Below are positions 45,610 to 52,271 of a DNA stretch of 64,000 bases, in pieces. The first letter of the stretch is position 1. The number at the start of each line of letters is the position of its first letter. Origin of the DNA: Amycolatopsis sulphurea. Its GTDB lineage: Bacteria; Actinomycetota; Actinomycetes; Mycobacteriales; Pseudonocardiaceae. The notes beneath the pieces are model-generated. The model did not search any database. It was not told the origin of the DNA and was given only the letters and a program-made list of their open reading frames with translations. The position numbers and the translations under genes are program-made. Location of the stretch: NCBI RefSeq assembly GCF_002564045.1, contig NZ_PDJK01000002.1:5146001-5210000 (forward strand), given 5' to 3'.

Positions 45610-45646
45610 CTGTTGCCCGGCCTCGGAAACCGTGGCCGGGCAACAG
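45610..45646. terminator. Bidirectional terminator between ridA and the ACC deaminase gene
   Basis: Perfect 13-bp stem (CTGTTGCCCGGCC at 45610-45622, complement at 45634-45646) with an 11-base loop, in the 47-bp convergent gap. There is no long T-tract. Confidence 0.8.
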
Positions 45647-45650
45647 CTGG

Positions 45651-46649
45651 TCAGCCGAGCACGCTCGTGTACGCGTTGATCGTGGGTTGCCCGCCCAGAT
45701 GCGCGTACAGCACGTTCGCTCCGGCCGGAATCTCCCCGCGCCGCACCAGATCGATCAGCCCGGCCATCGACTTCCCCTCGTACACCGGGTCGGTGATCAT
45801 CCCCTCCAGACGGGCGGCGGTGCGGATCGCGTCCAGCGTCGATTCGTCCGGGATGCCGTAGATCCCCGCGTGGTAGCGCTCGTCGAGCAGCACCTCGGCA
45901 GGCTGCCCGGCGCCGAGCAGGTCCGCGGTGCGCCCGGCGATCCGCCCGATCTGCGCCCGCGTCTCGGCCGGTTTCGCCGAAGCGTCGATGCCGAGGATCC
46001 GCCGCGGCTTCCCGCTCACCGCGACCCCGGCGAGCATCCCCGCCTGCGTGCTGCCGGTGACCGAACAGACCACGATCGTGTCGAAGAAGACGCCGAGTTC
46101 CCGTTCCTGCGCTTCGAGTTCCAGCACCCAGTTCGCGAAGCCGAGCCCGCCGAGCCGGTGGTCCGACGCGCCGGCCGGGATCGCGTACGGCCGTCCGCCC
46201 GCGGCTTCCACCTCGGCCAACGCCTGCTCCCAGCTCTCCTTGAACCCGATGCCGAACCCGGCCTCGACCAGCCGCACCTCTGCGCCGAGGACCCGGGAGA
46301 GCTGGATGTTGCCCACCCGGTCGTGCAGCGGATCGTGCCAGTCCACCCAGCTTTCCTGGATCAGCACGGCCCGCATCCCGGCCCGCGCCGCGGCCGCCGC
46401 GACCTGCCGGGTGTGGTTGGACTGCACCCCGCCGATGGAGACCAGCGTGTCCGCGCCCTGCGCGAGCGCGTCCGCGACCAGGTACTCCAGCTTGCGGGTC
46501 TTGTTGCCGCCGAACGCGAGCCCCGAATTGAGGTCCTCGCGCTTGGCCCACACCGAGGCGCCGCCGAGGTGCTCGGTCAGCCGGTCCAGCCGGTGCACCG
46601 GAGACGGCCCGATCAGGAGGGGGAAACGGGGGAAATCGGCCAGGCTCAT
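45651..46649 (-). CDS. acdS: 1-aminocyclopropane-1-carboxylate deaminase
   Basis: 332-residue PLP enzyme that cleaves the plant ethylene precursor ACC to 2-oxobutyrate and ammonia. The PLP lysine is Lys50 in FGGNKTRKLEYL and the nucleophile Ser77 is in GGVQSNHTRQVA. The two residues that separate true ACC deaminases from D-cysteine desulfhydrases are of the ACC kind: Glu in DPVYEGKSM and Leu in AHLGGQP. The start overlaps the stop of the GntR regulator gene by four bases (ATGA). Confidence 0.92.
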   Translation of the reverse strand: MSLADFPRFPLLIGPSPVHRLDRLTEHLGGASVWAKREDLNSGLAFGGNKTRKLEYLVADALAQGADTLVSIGGVQSNHTRQVAAAAARAGMRAVLIQESWVDWHDPLHDRVGNIQLSRVLGAEVRLVEAGFGIGFKESWEQALAEVEAAGGRPYAIPAGASDHRLGGLGFANWVLELEAQERELGVFFDTIVVCSVTGSTQAGMLAGVAVSGKPRRILGIDASAKPAETRAQIGRIAGRTADLLGAGQPAEVLLDERYHAGIYGIPDESTLDAIRTAARLEGMITDPVYEGKSMAGLIDLVRRGEIPAGANVLYAHLGGQPTINAYTSVLG

Positions 46650-47302
46650 GTGTCCTCCAGGAGCGCTTCGAGGTCGGTCCAGATGGTCGCGGTGATCCGG
46701 GCGGCAGTGGCCTCGTCGCCGCCTTCGAGCGCCGCGATCAGCTCGTCGTGCCGCTTCACCGAACGCTGCGCGGGCAACGAACTGAAGCGCGCGTACTCCA
46801 GCCTTCGCAGCAACGGCGTGTACCTCCCGAGCGTCACGGCGACGGCACGATTGCCAGCCACGCGCACCGGTACGTCGTGCAACTCGTCGTCTGCTTCGAT
46901 CGCTGCGCCCACGTCGCCCTTCGCGACCGCCACGGCGAACCGCTCATTCGCCGTACGCATCTCGGCGATGTGCGCGCGCCCGAGCCGGGGGAGCGCCTCG
47001 CGTACGGCGAGTTCGTGCAACGCGCGCACCAGCCGCACCGCATCCCGCACGTCATCCGCGACGAACTCCGCAACCCGCGTGTAACTCTGCGGCTTGGACG
47101 CGACGAGCCCGTCCTCGGCCAGCCGGAGCAACGCCTGCCGCACCGGCGCCCGGGAAAGGCCGAGCTGCTCGGCGAGATCGGCGTCGCGCAGCGGCGTGCC
47201 CGGCGCGAGGCTGCCGTCGATGATCGCGTGCCGGATCCGCTCGTACGCCTCATCACGCAGCAACGGCCGGGAAACACGGGGGAGTGCACTCACATCTAAC
47301 AT
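46646..47302 (-). CDS. GntR-family (FCD) transcriptional regulator
   Basis: 218 residues. The winged HTH (EAYERIRHAIIDGSLAPGTP, LAEQLGLSRAPVRQALLRLA) is followed by an FCD effector domain (ALHELAVREALPRLG, ADDELHDVPVRVAGNRAVAV). It is transcribed before acdS and probably controls it. ATG 47302 is at the centre of a 22-bp perfect palindrome. A GTG at 47293 is the alternative start. Either way the start codon lies inside the likely operator. Confidence 0.9.
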   Translation of the reverse strand: MLDVSALPRVSRPLLRDEAYERIRHAIIDGSLAPGTPLRDADLAEQLGLSRAPVRQALLRLAEDGLVASKPQSYTRVAEFVADDVRDAVRLVRALHELAVREALPRLGRAHIAEMRTANERFAVAVAKGDVGAAIEADDELHDVPVRVAGNRAVAVTLGRYTPLLRRLEYARFSSLPAQRSVKRHDELIAALEGGDEATAARITATIWTDLEALLEDT

Positions 47303-47312
47303 GTTAGATGTG
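47291..47312. promoter_or_regulatory. 22-bp perfect palindrome, likely GntR autoregulatory operator
   Basis: Symmetric around 47301/47302; the central 18 bases are CATCTAACATGTTAGATG. It covers the start codon of the adjacent GntR-type gene, so bound repressor would block both transcription and, if leaderless, the start itself. Confidence 0.8.
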
Positions 47313-47482
47313 GCTGAGCGCTTTGTGCAACACCGCATGGTCTGGCTGTCGCTGGGGCGCCTGGTCGCGAGGTTGTGGACCTGTCTTCCGGCCTCGCCGG
47401 AGTTGCCCGCTCGGCGGGCCGGGTCACGAGTCGGCGGGCGGGCGGCGATCCGGTCCGCCCGCCCGGGTGATCGCAGCCGGGC

Positions 47483-47842
47483 TCAGTACACCGGTCCGGT
47501 GTACTTCTCGCCCGGTCCCTGCCCCGGCGGATCCGGGACGACGGACGCTTCGCGGAACGCCTTCTGCAGGGACTGGAGTCCGTCCCGCAGTGGTGCGGCG
47601 TGCAACCCGAGGTACTCTGCCGACGCGGTGACCAGCCCGGCCAGTGCGGTGATGAGCCGGCGGGCCTCGTCGAGGTCGCGGTGCGGCGAGTGCTCCGGAT
47701 CGGCGTCGGCCAGCCCGAGCCGTTCGGCACCCGCGGACAGCAGCATGACGGCCGCGCGGCTGATCACCTCGACGCTCGGGATGTCCGCCAGCGCGCGGTC
47801 GTCGGGGGAATACGGGGGCGGTGGCGAAGGTTGTTCTGACAC
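47483..47842 (-). CDS. DUF1844 domain-containing protein
   Basis: 119 residues from GTG 47842. DIPSVEVISRAAVMLLSAGA, RDLDEARRLITALAGLVTAS and LHAAPLRDGLQSLQKAFREA make up the DUF1844 helical domain. The family is regularly found divergent from infC in actinobacteria, as here, and its function is unknown. The C-terminal tail is Pro/Gly-rich. Confidence 0.92.
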   Translation of the reverse strand: MSEQPSPPPPYSPDDRALADIPSVEVISRAAVMLLSAGAERLGLADADPEHSPHRDLDEARRLITALAGLVTASAEYLGLHAAPLRDGLQSLQKAFREASVVPDPPGQGPGEKYTGPVY

Positions 47843-48005
47843 GTCTGGTACCCTTCCACGAGCGACCAGCCCCTGAGCGATCGGGGGCGGCAAGTGGAGC
47901 CCCGCTCCCACCCGCGTCACCGACCGAGGTGTCCGGGTCCGGTCTCGCCGAGATACTGAATGCCGTTGCAGGCATGGCGGTATTCCGGCGATCGGAGACA
48001 GAGCG

Positions 48006-48040
48006 GGCCCCGTACACCGGCAACAGCCGGCGGCGGGGCC
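48006..48040 (+). promoter_or_regulatory. Structured leader hairpin upstream of infC
   Basis: Outer stem GGCCCCG/CGGGGCC (48006-48012 with 48034-48040) and inner stem CCGGC/GCCGG with loop AACA. It sits 58 bp before the infC start in a leader of about 250 bp and may take part in autoregulation or attenuation. Confidence 0.55.
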
Positions 48041-48097
48041 TCAGTCTTGTGGGCACCAGGTCGAACGAGAAACTGATACTCGGACCAAGGAGGCCCC

Positions 48098-48652
48098 ATC
48101 AGCTCCGAGACACGCATCAACGAACGCATCCGGGTGCCGGAGGTCCGGCTCGTCGGCCCGAACGGCGAGCAGGTCGGCATCGTCCGGATCGAGGATGCGC
48201 TCCGGCTTGCCCAGGAGGCGGATCTCGACCTCGTCGAGGTCGCCCCGCAGGCGCGACCGCCGGTGGCCAAGCTCATGGACTTCGGCAAGTTCAAGTACGA
48301 GAGCGCGCAGAAGGCCCGCGAGTCCCGCCGGAACCAGCAGCTGACCGTCATCAAGGAACAGAAGCTGCGTCCCAAGATCGACCAGCACGACTACGAGACC
48401 AAAAAGGGTCACGTGTCGCGGTTCCTGGCGGCCGGCAACAAGGTCAAGGTCACGATCATGTTCCGCGGGCGCGAGCAGTCGCGGCCGGAGCTCGGCTACC
48501 GGCTGCTGCAGAAGCTCGCCGACGACGTCACCGAGCTCGGTTTCGTCGAGTCCTCGCCGAAGCAGGACGGCCGCAACATGATCATGGTGCTGGCCCCGCA
48601 CAAGAACGTGAAGCCGAAGGCGGCCAAGGCCGAGACGGCACCCGAGGCGTAA
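48098..48652 (+). CDS. infC: Translation initiation factor IF-3
   Basis: 184 residues if started at ATC 48098, where the usual N terminus (I/M)SSETRINERIRVPEVRLVGP begins directly after the strong ribosome site AAGGAGG (48087-48093). No ATG or GTG gives this N terminus; GTG 48134 would remove twelve conserved residues. Both IF-3 domains are intact (ALRLAQEADLDLVEVAPQAR, KLMDFGKFKYE; TKKGHVSRFLAAGNKVKVTI, MFRGRE). A rare start codon allows IF-3 to regulate its own translation, as in E. coli (AUU). Confidence 0.95.
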   Translation: MSSETRINERIRVPEVRLVGPNGEQVGIVRIEDALRLAQEADLDLVEVAPQARPPVAKLMDFGKFKYESAQKARESRRNQQLTVIKEQKLRPKIDQHDYETKKGHVSRFLAAGNKVKVTIMFRGREQSRPELGYRLLQKLADDVTELGFVESSPKQDGRNMIMVLAPHKNVKPKAAKAETAPEA

Positions 48653-48665
48653 CCAGCACAGTTCA

Positions 48666-48693
48666 GCGGCACACCGGGGCACCGGTGTGCCGC
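48666..48693 (+). promoter_or_regulatory. Hairpin between infC and rpmI
   Basis: Perfect 12-bp stem (GCGGCACACCGG and complement CCGGTGTGCCGC) with a GGCA loop, ending eight bases before the rpmI ribosome site AGAGGAAC. A candidate L20 or attenuation target. Confidence 0.65.
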
Positions 48694-48713
48694 CGCACGG
48701 AAGAGGAACAACC

Positions 48714-48908
48714 ATGCCGAAGATGAAGACGCACAGCGGGACGTCGAAGCGGGTGCGCGTGACCGGCTCGGGCAAGCTGCGCCGCCAGAAGGCCGGCCGC
48801 CGCCACCTGATGGAGAAGAAGTCGAACCGCCTCACCCGCCGGCTCGAGGGCACCACCGAGGTCGCCAAGAGCGACGTGGGCCGCCTGAAGCGCCTGCTCG
48901 GCCGCTGA
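48714..48908 (+). CDS. rpmI: 50S ribosomal protein L35
   Basis: 64 residues. MPKMKTHSGTSKRVRVTGSG, the following KLRRQKAGRRHLMEKKS segment and the C-terminal RRLEGTTEVAKSDVGRLKRL are standard bL35. ATG 48714 follows AGAGGAAC. It is the second gene of the infC-rpmI-rplT operon. Confidence 0.97.
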   Translation: MPKMKTHSGTSKRVRVTGSGKLRRQKAGRRHLMEKKSNRLTRRLEGTTEVAKSDVGRLKRLLGR

Positions 48909-48979
48909 CCTTCCGCTCCCCCACACTTTCCCGACCACCCCGGGGTCTGTGAACCCCCCGAACCCGACAGGATGAACCA

Positions 48980-49357
48980 GTGGCACGCGTCAAGCGGGCG
49001 GTCAACGCCCAGAAGAAGCGTCGCGCGACTCTCGAACTGGCCAGCGGCTACCGCGGCCAGCGCTCGCGGCTGTACCGCAAGGCCAAGGAGCAGACGCTCC
49101 ACTCGCTCAACTACGCCTACCGCGACCGCCGTGCGCGCAAGGGTGACTTCCGCCAGCTGTGGATCACCCGGATCAACGCGGCCGCCCGTGCCAACGGTGT
49201 GACCTACAACCGGTTCATCCAGGGCCTCAAGGCCGCGGGTGTCGAGGTGGACCGCAAGATCCTCGCGGACCTGGCCATCACCGACGCCGCCGCGTTCACC
49301 GCGCTCGCCGAGCTGGCCAAGGCGAACGTGAACACCGGCGAAGCGAAGTCGGCCTGA
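48980..49357 (+). CDS. rplT: 50S ribosomal protein L20
   Basis: 125 residues from GTG 48980. MARVKRAVNAQKKRRATLEL, ASGYRGQRSRLYRKAKEQTL, RRARKGDFRQLWITRINAAA and the L20 end (LADLAITDAAAFTALAELAK) are complete. It is an early assembly protein of the 50S subunit and, in some bacteria, represses this operon. Confidence 0.97.
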   Translation: MARVKRAVNAQKKRRATLELASGYRGQRSRLYRKAKEQTLHSLNYAYRDRRARKGDFRQLWITRINAAARANGVTYNRFIQGLKAAGVEVDRKILADLAITDAAAFTALAELAKANVNTGEAKSA

Positions 49358-50166
49358 CCGGCAGCCTTTTCCGGCCCGGGGCGGTCCCGTTCACCGAACG
49401 GACCCCCCGGGTCGTTGCCGCGCGCAAGCTGACCCGCCGCGCGGAACGCGAGAAGACCGGCCGTTTCCTGGCCGAGGGCACGAACGCCGTCGAAGCCGCG
49501 GTGAAGTACGGGACGGTGCACGAACTGTTCGTCACCGAACGCGCCGCCGCCGCATACCCGGCCCTGACGACCGCGGCCGCCGACCGTTCCGTGCCGGTCT
49601 CGCCGATCACCGACCGTGCCGCCGCGGGGTTGTCGGAAACCGTGACGCCACAAGGAATCGTGGCCGTCTGCACAGTCGTCGACCGTCCTTTGGAGACGGT
49701 CCTGGCCGCGGCCCGTCTGGTGGTCGTCCTCGTCGACGTCGCAGAGCCGGGCAACGCCGGCACCGTGATCCGCGTGGCCGACGCCGCCGGCGCTGACGCC
49801 GTGATCCTGGCCGGCGACACCGTGGATCCGCACAACGGCAAGAGCGTCCGATCCGCCGCAGGCAGCACGTTCCACATCCCGCTGGCCCGCACCCGCGACG
49901 TCCCCGCCGCGCTCACGGCCTTGCGCGCGGCCGGCCTGCGCACCCTCGCCGCTTCCGGCTACGCCACGACGTCCCTGGAAACGCTGAGTTTCGACACCCC
50001 CGTGGCCTGGCTCTTCGGCAACGAGGCCCACGGCCTCCCCGACGAGATCCTCACCGCAGCCGACGAAACGGTACGCATCCCGTTGTACGGCAAGGCGGAA
50101 AGCCTCAACCTGGCCACCGCGGCCGCCGTCTGCGTCTACACCACGGCGATGGCCGCACACCGCTGA
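49354..50166 (+). CDS. SPOUT (TrmH/TsnR-type) RNA 2'-O-methyltransferase
   Basis: About 270 residues. The N-terminal L30e-like substrate domain (ERTPRVVAARKLTRRAEREK, FLAEGTNAVEAAVKYGTVHE) is followed by the SPOUT knot motifs: VDVAEPGNAGTVIRVADAAG, WLFGNEAHGLPDE and IPLYGKAESLNLATAAAVCV. It methylates a ribose in rRNA or tRNA. No ATG, GTG or TTG lies in a suitable place. CTG 49354 overlaps the rplT stop (CTGA) and is offered as start, with coupling to rplT translation. Confidence 0.85.
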   Translation: MTGSLFRPGAVPFTERTPRVVAARKLTRRAEREKTGRFLAEGTNAVEAAVKYGTVHELFVTERAAAAYPALTTAAADRSVPVSPITDRAAAGLSETVTPQGIVAVCTVVDRPLETVLAAARLVVVLVDVAEPGNAGTVIRVADAAGADAVILAGDTVDPHNGKSVRSAAGSTFHIPLARTRDVPAALTALRAAGLRTLAASGYATTSLETLSFDTPVAWLFGNEAHGLPDEILTAADETVRIPLYGKAESLNLATAAAVCVYTTAMAAHR

Positions 50167-50251
50167 TCTTCTCGTCGGCCTTTGTCTCGTCGGTCCTTGT
50201 GCCTTCGGTCCTTGTCTCTTCGGCTCTGGTCTCTCCGGCTCTGTCTCTTCG

Positions 50252-50338
50252 TGTGGGTTGTCGCTTCAGCGCCGTTTCCGCGTGGGTTGTCGCTCCGGCG
50301 CGGTTTCCGCGTAGGTTGCCTCCTCGGCGCGGTCTTCG
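50252..50338. repeat. Three tandem 29-bp repeats
   Basis: Units at 50252-50280, 50281-50309 and 50310-50338 share GT(G/A)GGTTG and GCG(C/G)(G/C)GT(T/C)T(T/C)CG in register. They are directly adjacent with no spacers, so this is not a CRISPR array. Confidence 0.75.
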
Positions 50339-50441
50339 CGTGGCTTGGTGTCCAGCTCGTGCTTCTCCGGCCCGCCTGGTCCTTCGCCCGCGCGGATTTC
50401 TCCGGTCTTTCGCCAGGCTGCCCTCTGACCCGTCGGACCTT

Positions 50442-50471
50442 CGAGCTGTCCAGGCGAGCCTGGACAGCTCG
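50442..50471 (+). terminator. Hairpin downstream of the rRNA methyltransferase gene
   Basis: Perfect 13-bp stem CGAGCTGTCCAGG/CCTGGACAGCTCG with a CGAG tetraloop, about 275 bp after the stop codon. Probable factor-independent-like terminator or RNA end-stabiliser; no T-tract. Confidence 0.55.
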
Positions 50472-51215
50472 CTTGGCTGATCCTTCACCCGTCCGATTTC
50501 TCGCCTGCCGGATCCCCTAGCCCAGTCCACCCGGTCTGTTACCCGGCTGCTCCCTTATTCGGCCGACCAGGATCCTTCTGTCTTCGCTCGCCCTTTCCTC
50601 CACTGGCATGCCCGGACGGCTTGCCGCGGTGCGCCAACTCGATGAGTCGCCGTCTGCCAAACCCGCTCGCCGCCGCATCCGCGGCCGTCTTTCCCTGCCC
50701 GCCACCGAACCTCTTGCCCCGAACTCCTCCCACCCGAACTCCTCCCACCGTCGAACCCCGCCCACCGCCGAAAGACCTCCGTCACCCACCGCTCACACCA
50801 CTAAGCGAATCTCCCGGCCCAGCCCGCCCCTCTCCGTCACTGCGCGTACCGAAAACGTCGGCAGGCGCACCCCCGTCCCCACTCGTCCCGTCGATCACCA
50901 CACGGCCGTGGCCCGGACACCACTCCCGCTCCCGGCATCCGGGAGCCGAGGCCGAGTCCCGAGCCCGGCCGCGACACCACCCCCGCGCCCCCCGCCCCTC
51001 ACCCGATGCGTTGATCATGGCCGAGGTCACCGGCGTGTTCGACCGGCGCCGGCACCGGCCGATACCGGAGCCGATCCGGCGCGGCCACTCCGGAAGCGGA
51101 GGGTGACCGGCCGGGGCCGACGCCCGATCCCCTAGACTGAGCTGCCCGATGAGCACGTGCGGCAGCCTGCCCGCGTGCCGCCGACCAGACCAGTCCGAGC
51201 GGACGCCGAGGAGTC

Positions 51216-52271
51216 ATGTCCGGAGCCACAGAACAGCCGGTCGACGTGCTCGCACCGGAGACCCTGCGCGCGGCGATCAAGGCGGCCGAAGAGGCCTTCG
51301 CCGGCGCGGCCGACCTGGATGCCCTGGCCGCCGTCAAACCGGCCCATCTCGGGGACCAGTCGCCGCTGCTGCTCGCCCGCCGGGAGATCGGCGGCCTGCC
51401 CAAGCAGGAGAAGGCCGACGCCGGCAAGCGGGTCAACGAGGCGCGCCAGGCCACGCAGTCCGCATTCGACCAGCGCCGCGCGGCCCTGCAAGCGGAGCGT
51501 GACGAGCGGGTGCTCCGCGAGGAGGCCGTCGACGTCACGCTGCCATGGGACCGCGTACCGCGCGGCGCCCGGCACCCGATCAGCACGCTGTCCGAGCGGA
51601 TCGCCGACGTGTTCGTGGGCATGGGCTACGAAGTCGCCGAAGGCCCGGAGCTCGAGGCCGAGTGGTTCAACTTCGACGCGCTGAACTTCGGCAAGGACCA
51701 CCCGGCACGCCAGCTGCAGGACACCTTCTACGTCGGCGAGGAGGACTCGGGCCTGGTGCTGCGCACGCACACCTCGCCGGTGCAGGCTCGCAGCCTCCTG
51801 CACCGCGACCTGCCGGTGTACGTGGTGTGCCCGGGCCGCACGTACCGCACCGACGAGCTGGACGCCACGCACACCCCGGTCTTCACCCAGGTCGAGGGCC
51901 TCGCGGTGGACAAGGGCCTCACCATGGCCAACCTCAAGGGCACCCTGGACGCGTTCGCCCGCGCCATGTTCGGTGACCGGTCGAGGACCCGGCTGCGTCC
52001 GCACTTCTTCCCGTTCACCGAGCCGTCCGCCGAGGTGGACGTGTGGTTCGAGGAGAAGAAGGGCGGCGCCGGCTGGGTCGAGTGGGGCGGCTGCGGCATG
52101 GTCAACCCGAACGTGCTGCGGGCCTGCGGCGTCGACCCCGAGGTGTACTCGGGCTTCGCGTTCGGCATGGGCATCGAGCGGACCCTGCAGTTCCGCAACG
52201 GCATCCCGGACATGCGCGACATGGTCGAAGGCGACGTCCGGTTCACTCTTCCCTTCGGAACGGAGGCGTAG
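51216..52271 (+). CDS. pheS: Phenylalanine-tRNA ligase alpha subunit
   Basis: 351 residues. The N-terminal coiled coil is followed by the class II catalytic core: motif 1 (GARHPISTLSERIADVFVGM), motif 2 (LRTHTSPVQARSL, YRTDELDATHTPVFTQVEG) and motif 3 (SGFAFGMGIERTLQFRNGIP). The phenylalanine-specificity region GWVEWGGCGMVNPNVL is intact. ATG 51216 is preceded by GGAGTC. The stop overlaps the pheT start by one base. Confidence 0.98.
   Translation: MSGATEQPVDVLAPETLRAAIKAAEEAFAGAADLDALAAVKPAHLGDQSPLLLARREIGGLPKQEKADAGKRVNEARQATQSAFDQRRAALQAERDERVLREEAVDVTLPWDRVPRGARHPISTLSERIADVFVGMGYEVAEGPELEAEWFNFDALNFGKDHPARQLQDTFYVGEEDSGLVLRTHTSPVQARSLLHRDLPVYVVCPGRTYRTDELDATHTPVFTQVEGLAVDKGLTMANLKGTLDAFARAMFGDRSRTRLRPHFFPFTEPSAEVDVWFEEKKGGAGWVEWGGCGMVNPNVLRACGVDPEVYSGFAFGMGIERTLQFRNGIPDMRDMVEGDVRFTLPFGTEA

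Larger units (their letters stand above)
50167..51215. other. 1-kb non-coding region between the infC operon and pheS
   Basis: No open frame resembles a protein. 50170-50251 is a degenerate tandem repeat of about 15 bp (TGTCTCTTCGGCTCT-like units); 50252-50338 holds three 29-bp units; 50442-50471 is a strong hairpin. From 50600 on the DNA is C-rich on this strand with proline/arginine-rich frames only. TAGACT at 51133-51138 may be the pheS -10 element. Confidence 0.65.

Noticed and set aside
50252..50338. 29-bp repeats as a CRISPR array
   Set aside because: The units are directly adjacent with no spacers and no cas genes are nearby.
50105..50530. Arg/Glu-rich reverse-strand protein with TRTEGTRTDETK repeats
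   Set aside because: Low-complexity translation of a degenerate tandem repeat, with no start site or homologous family recognised.
50608..51135. Proline-rich frames upstream of pheS
   Set aside because: C-rich DNA gives long Pro/Arg frames on this strand; there is no ribosome site or recognisable domain.
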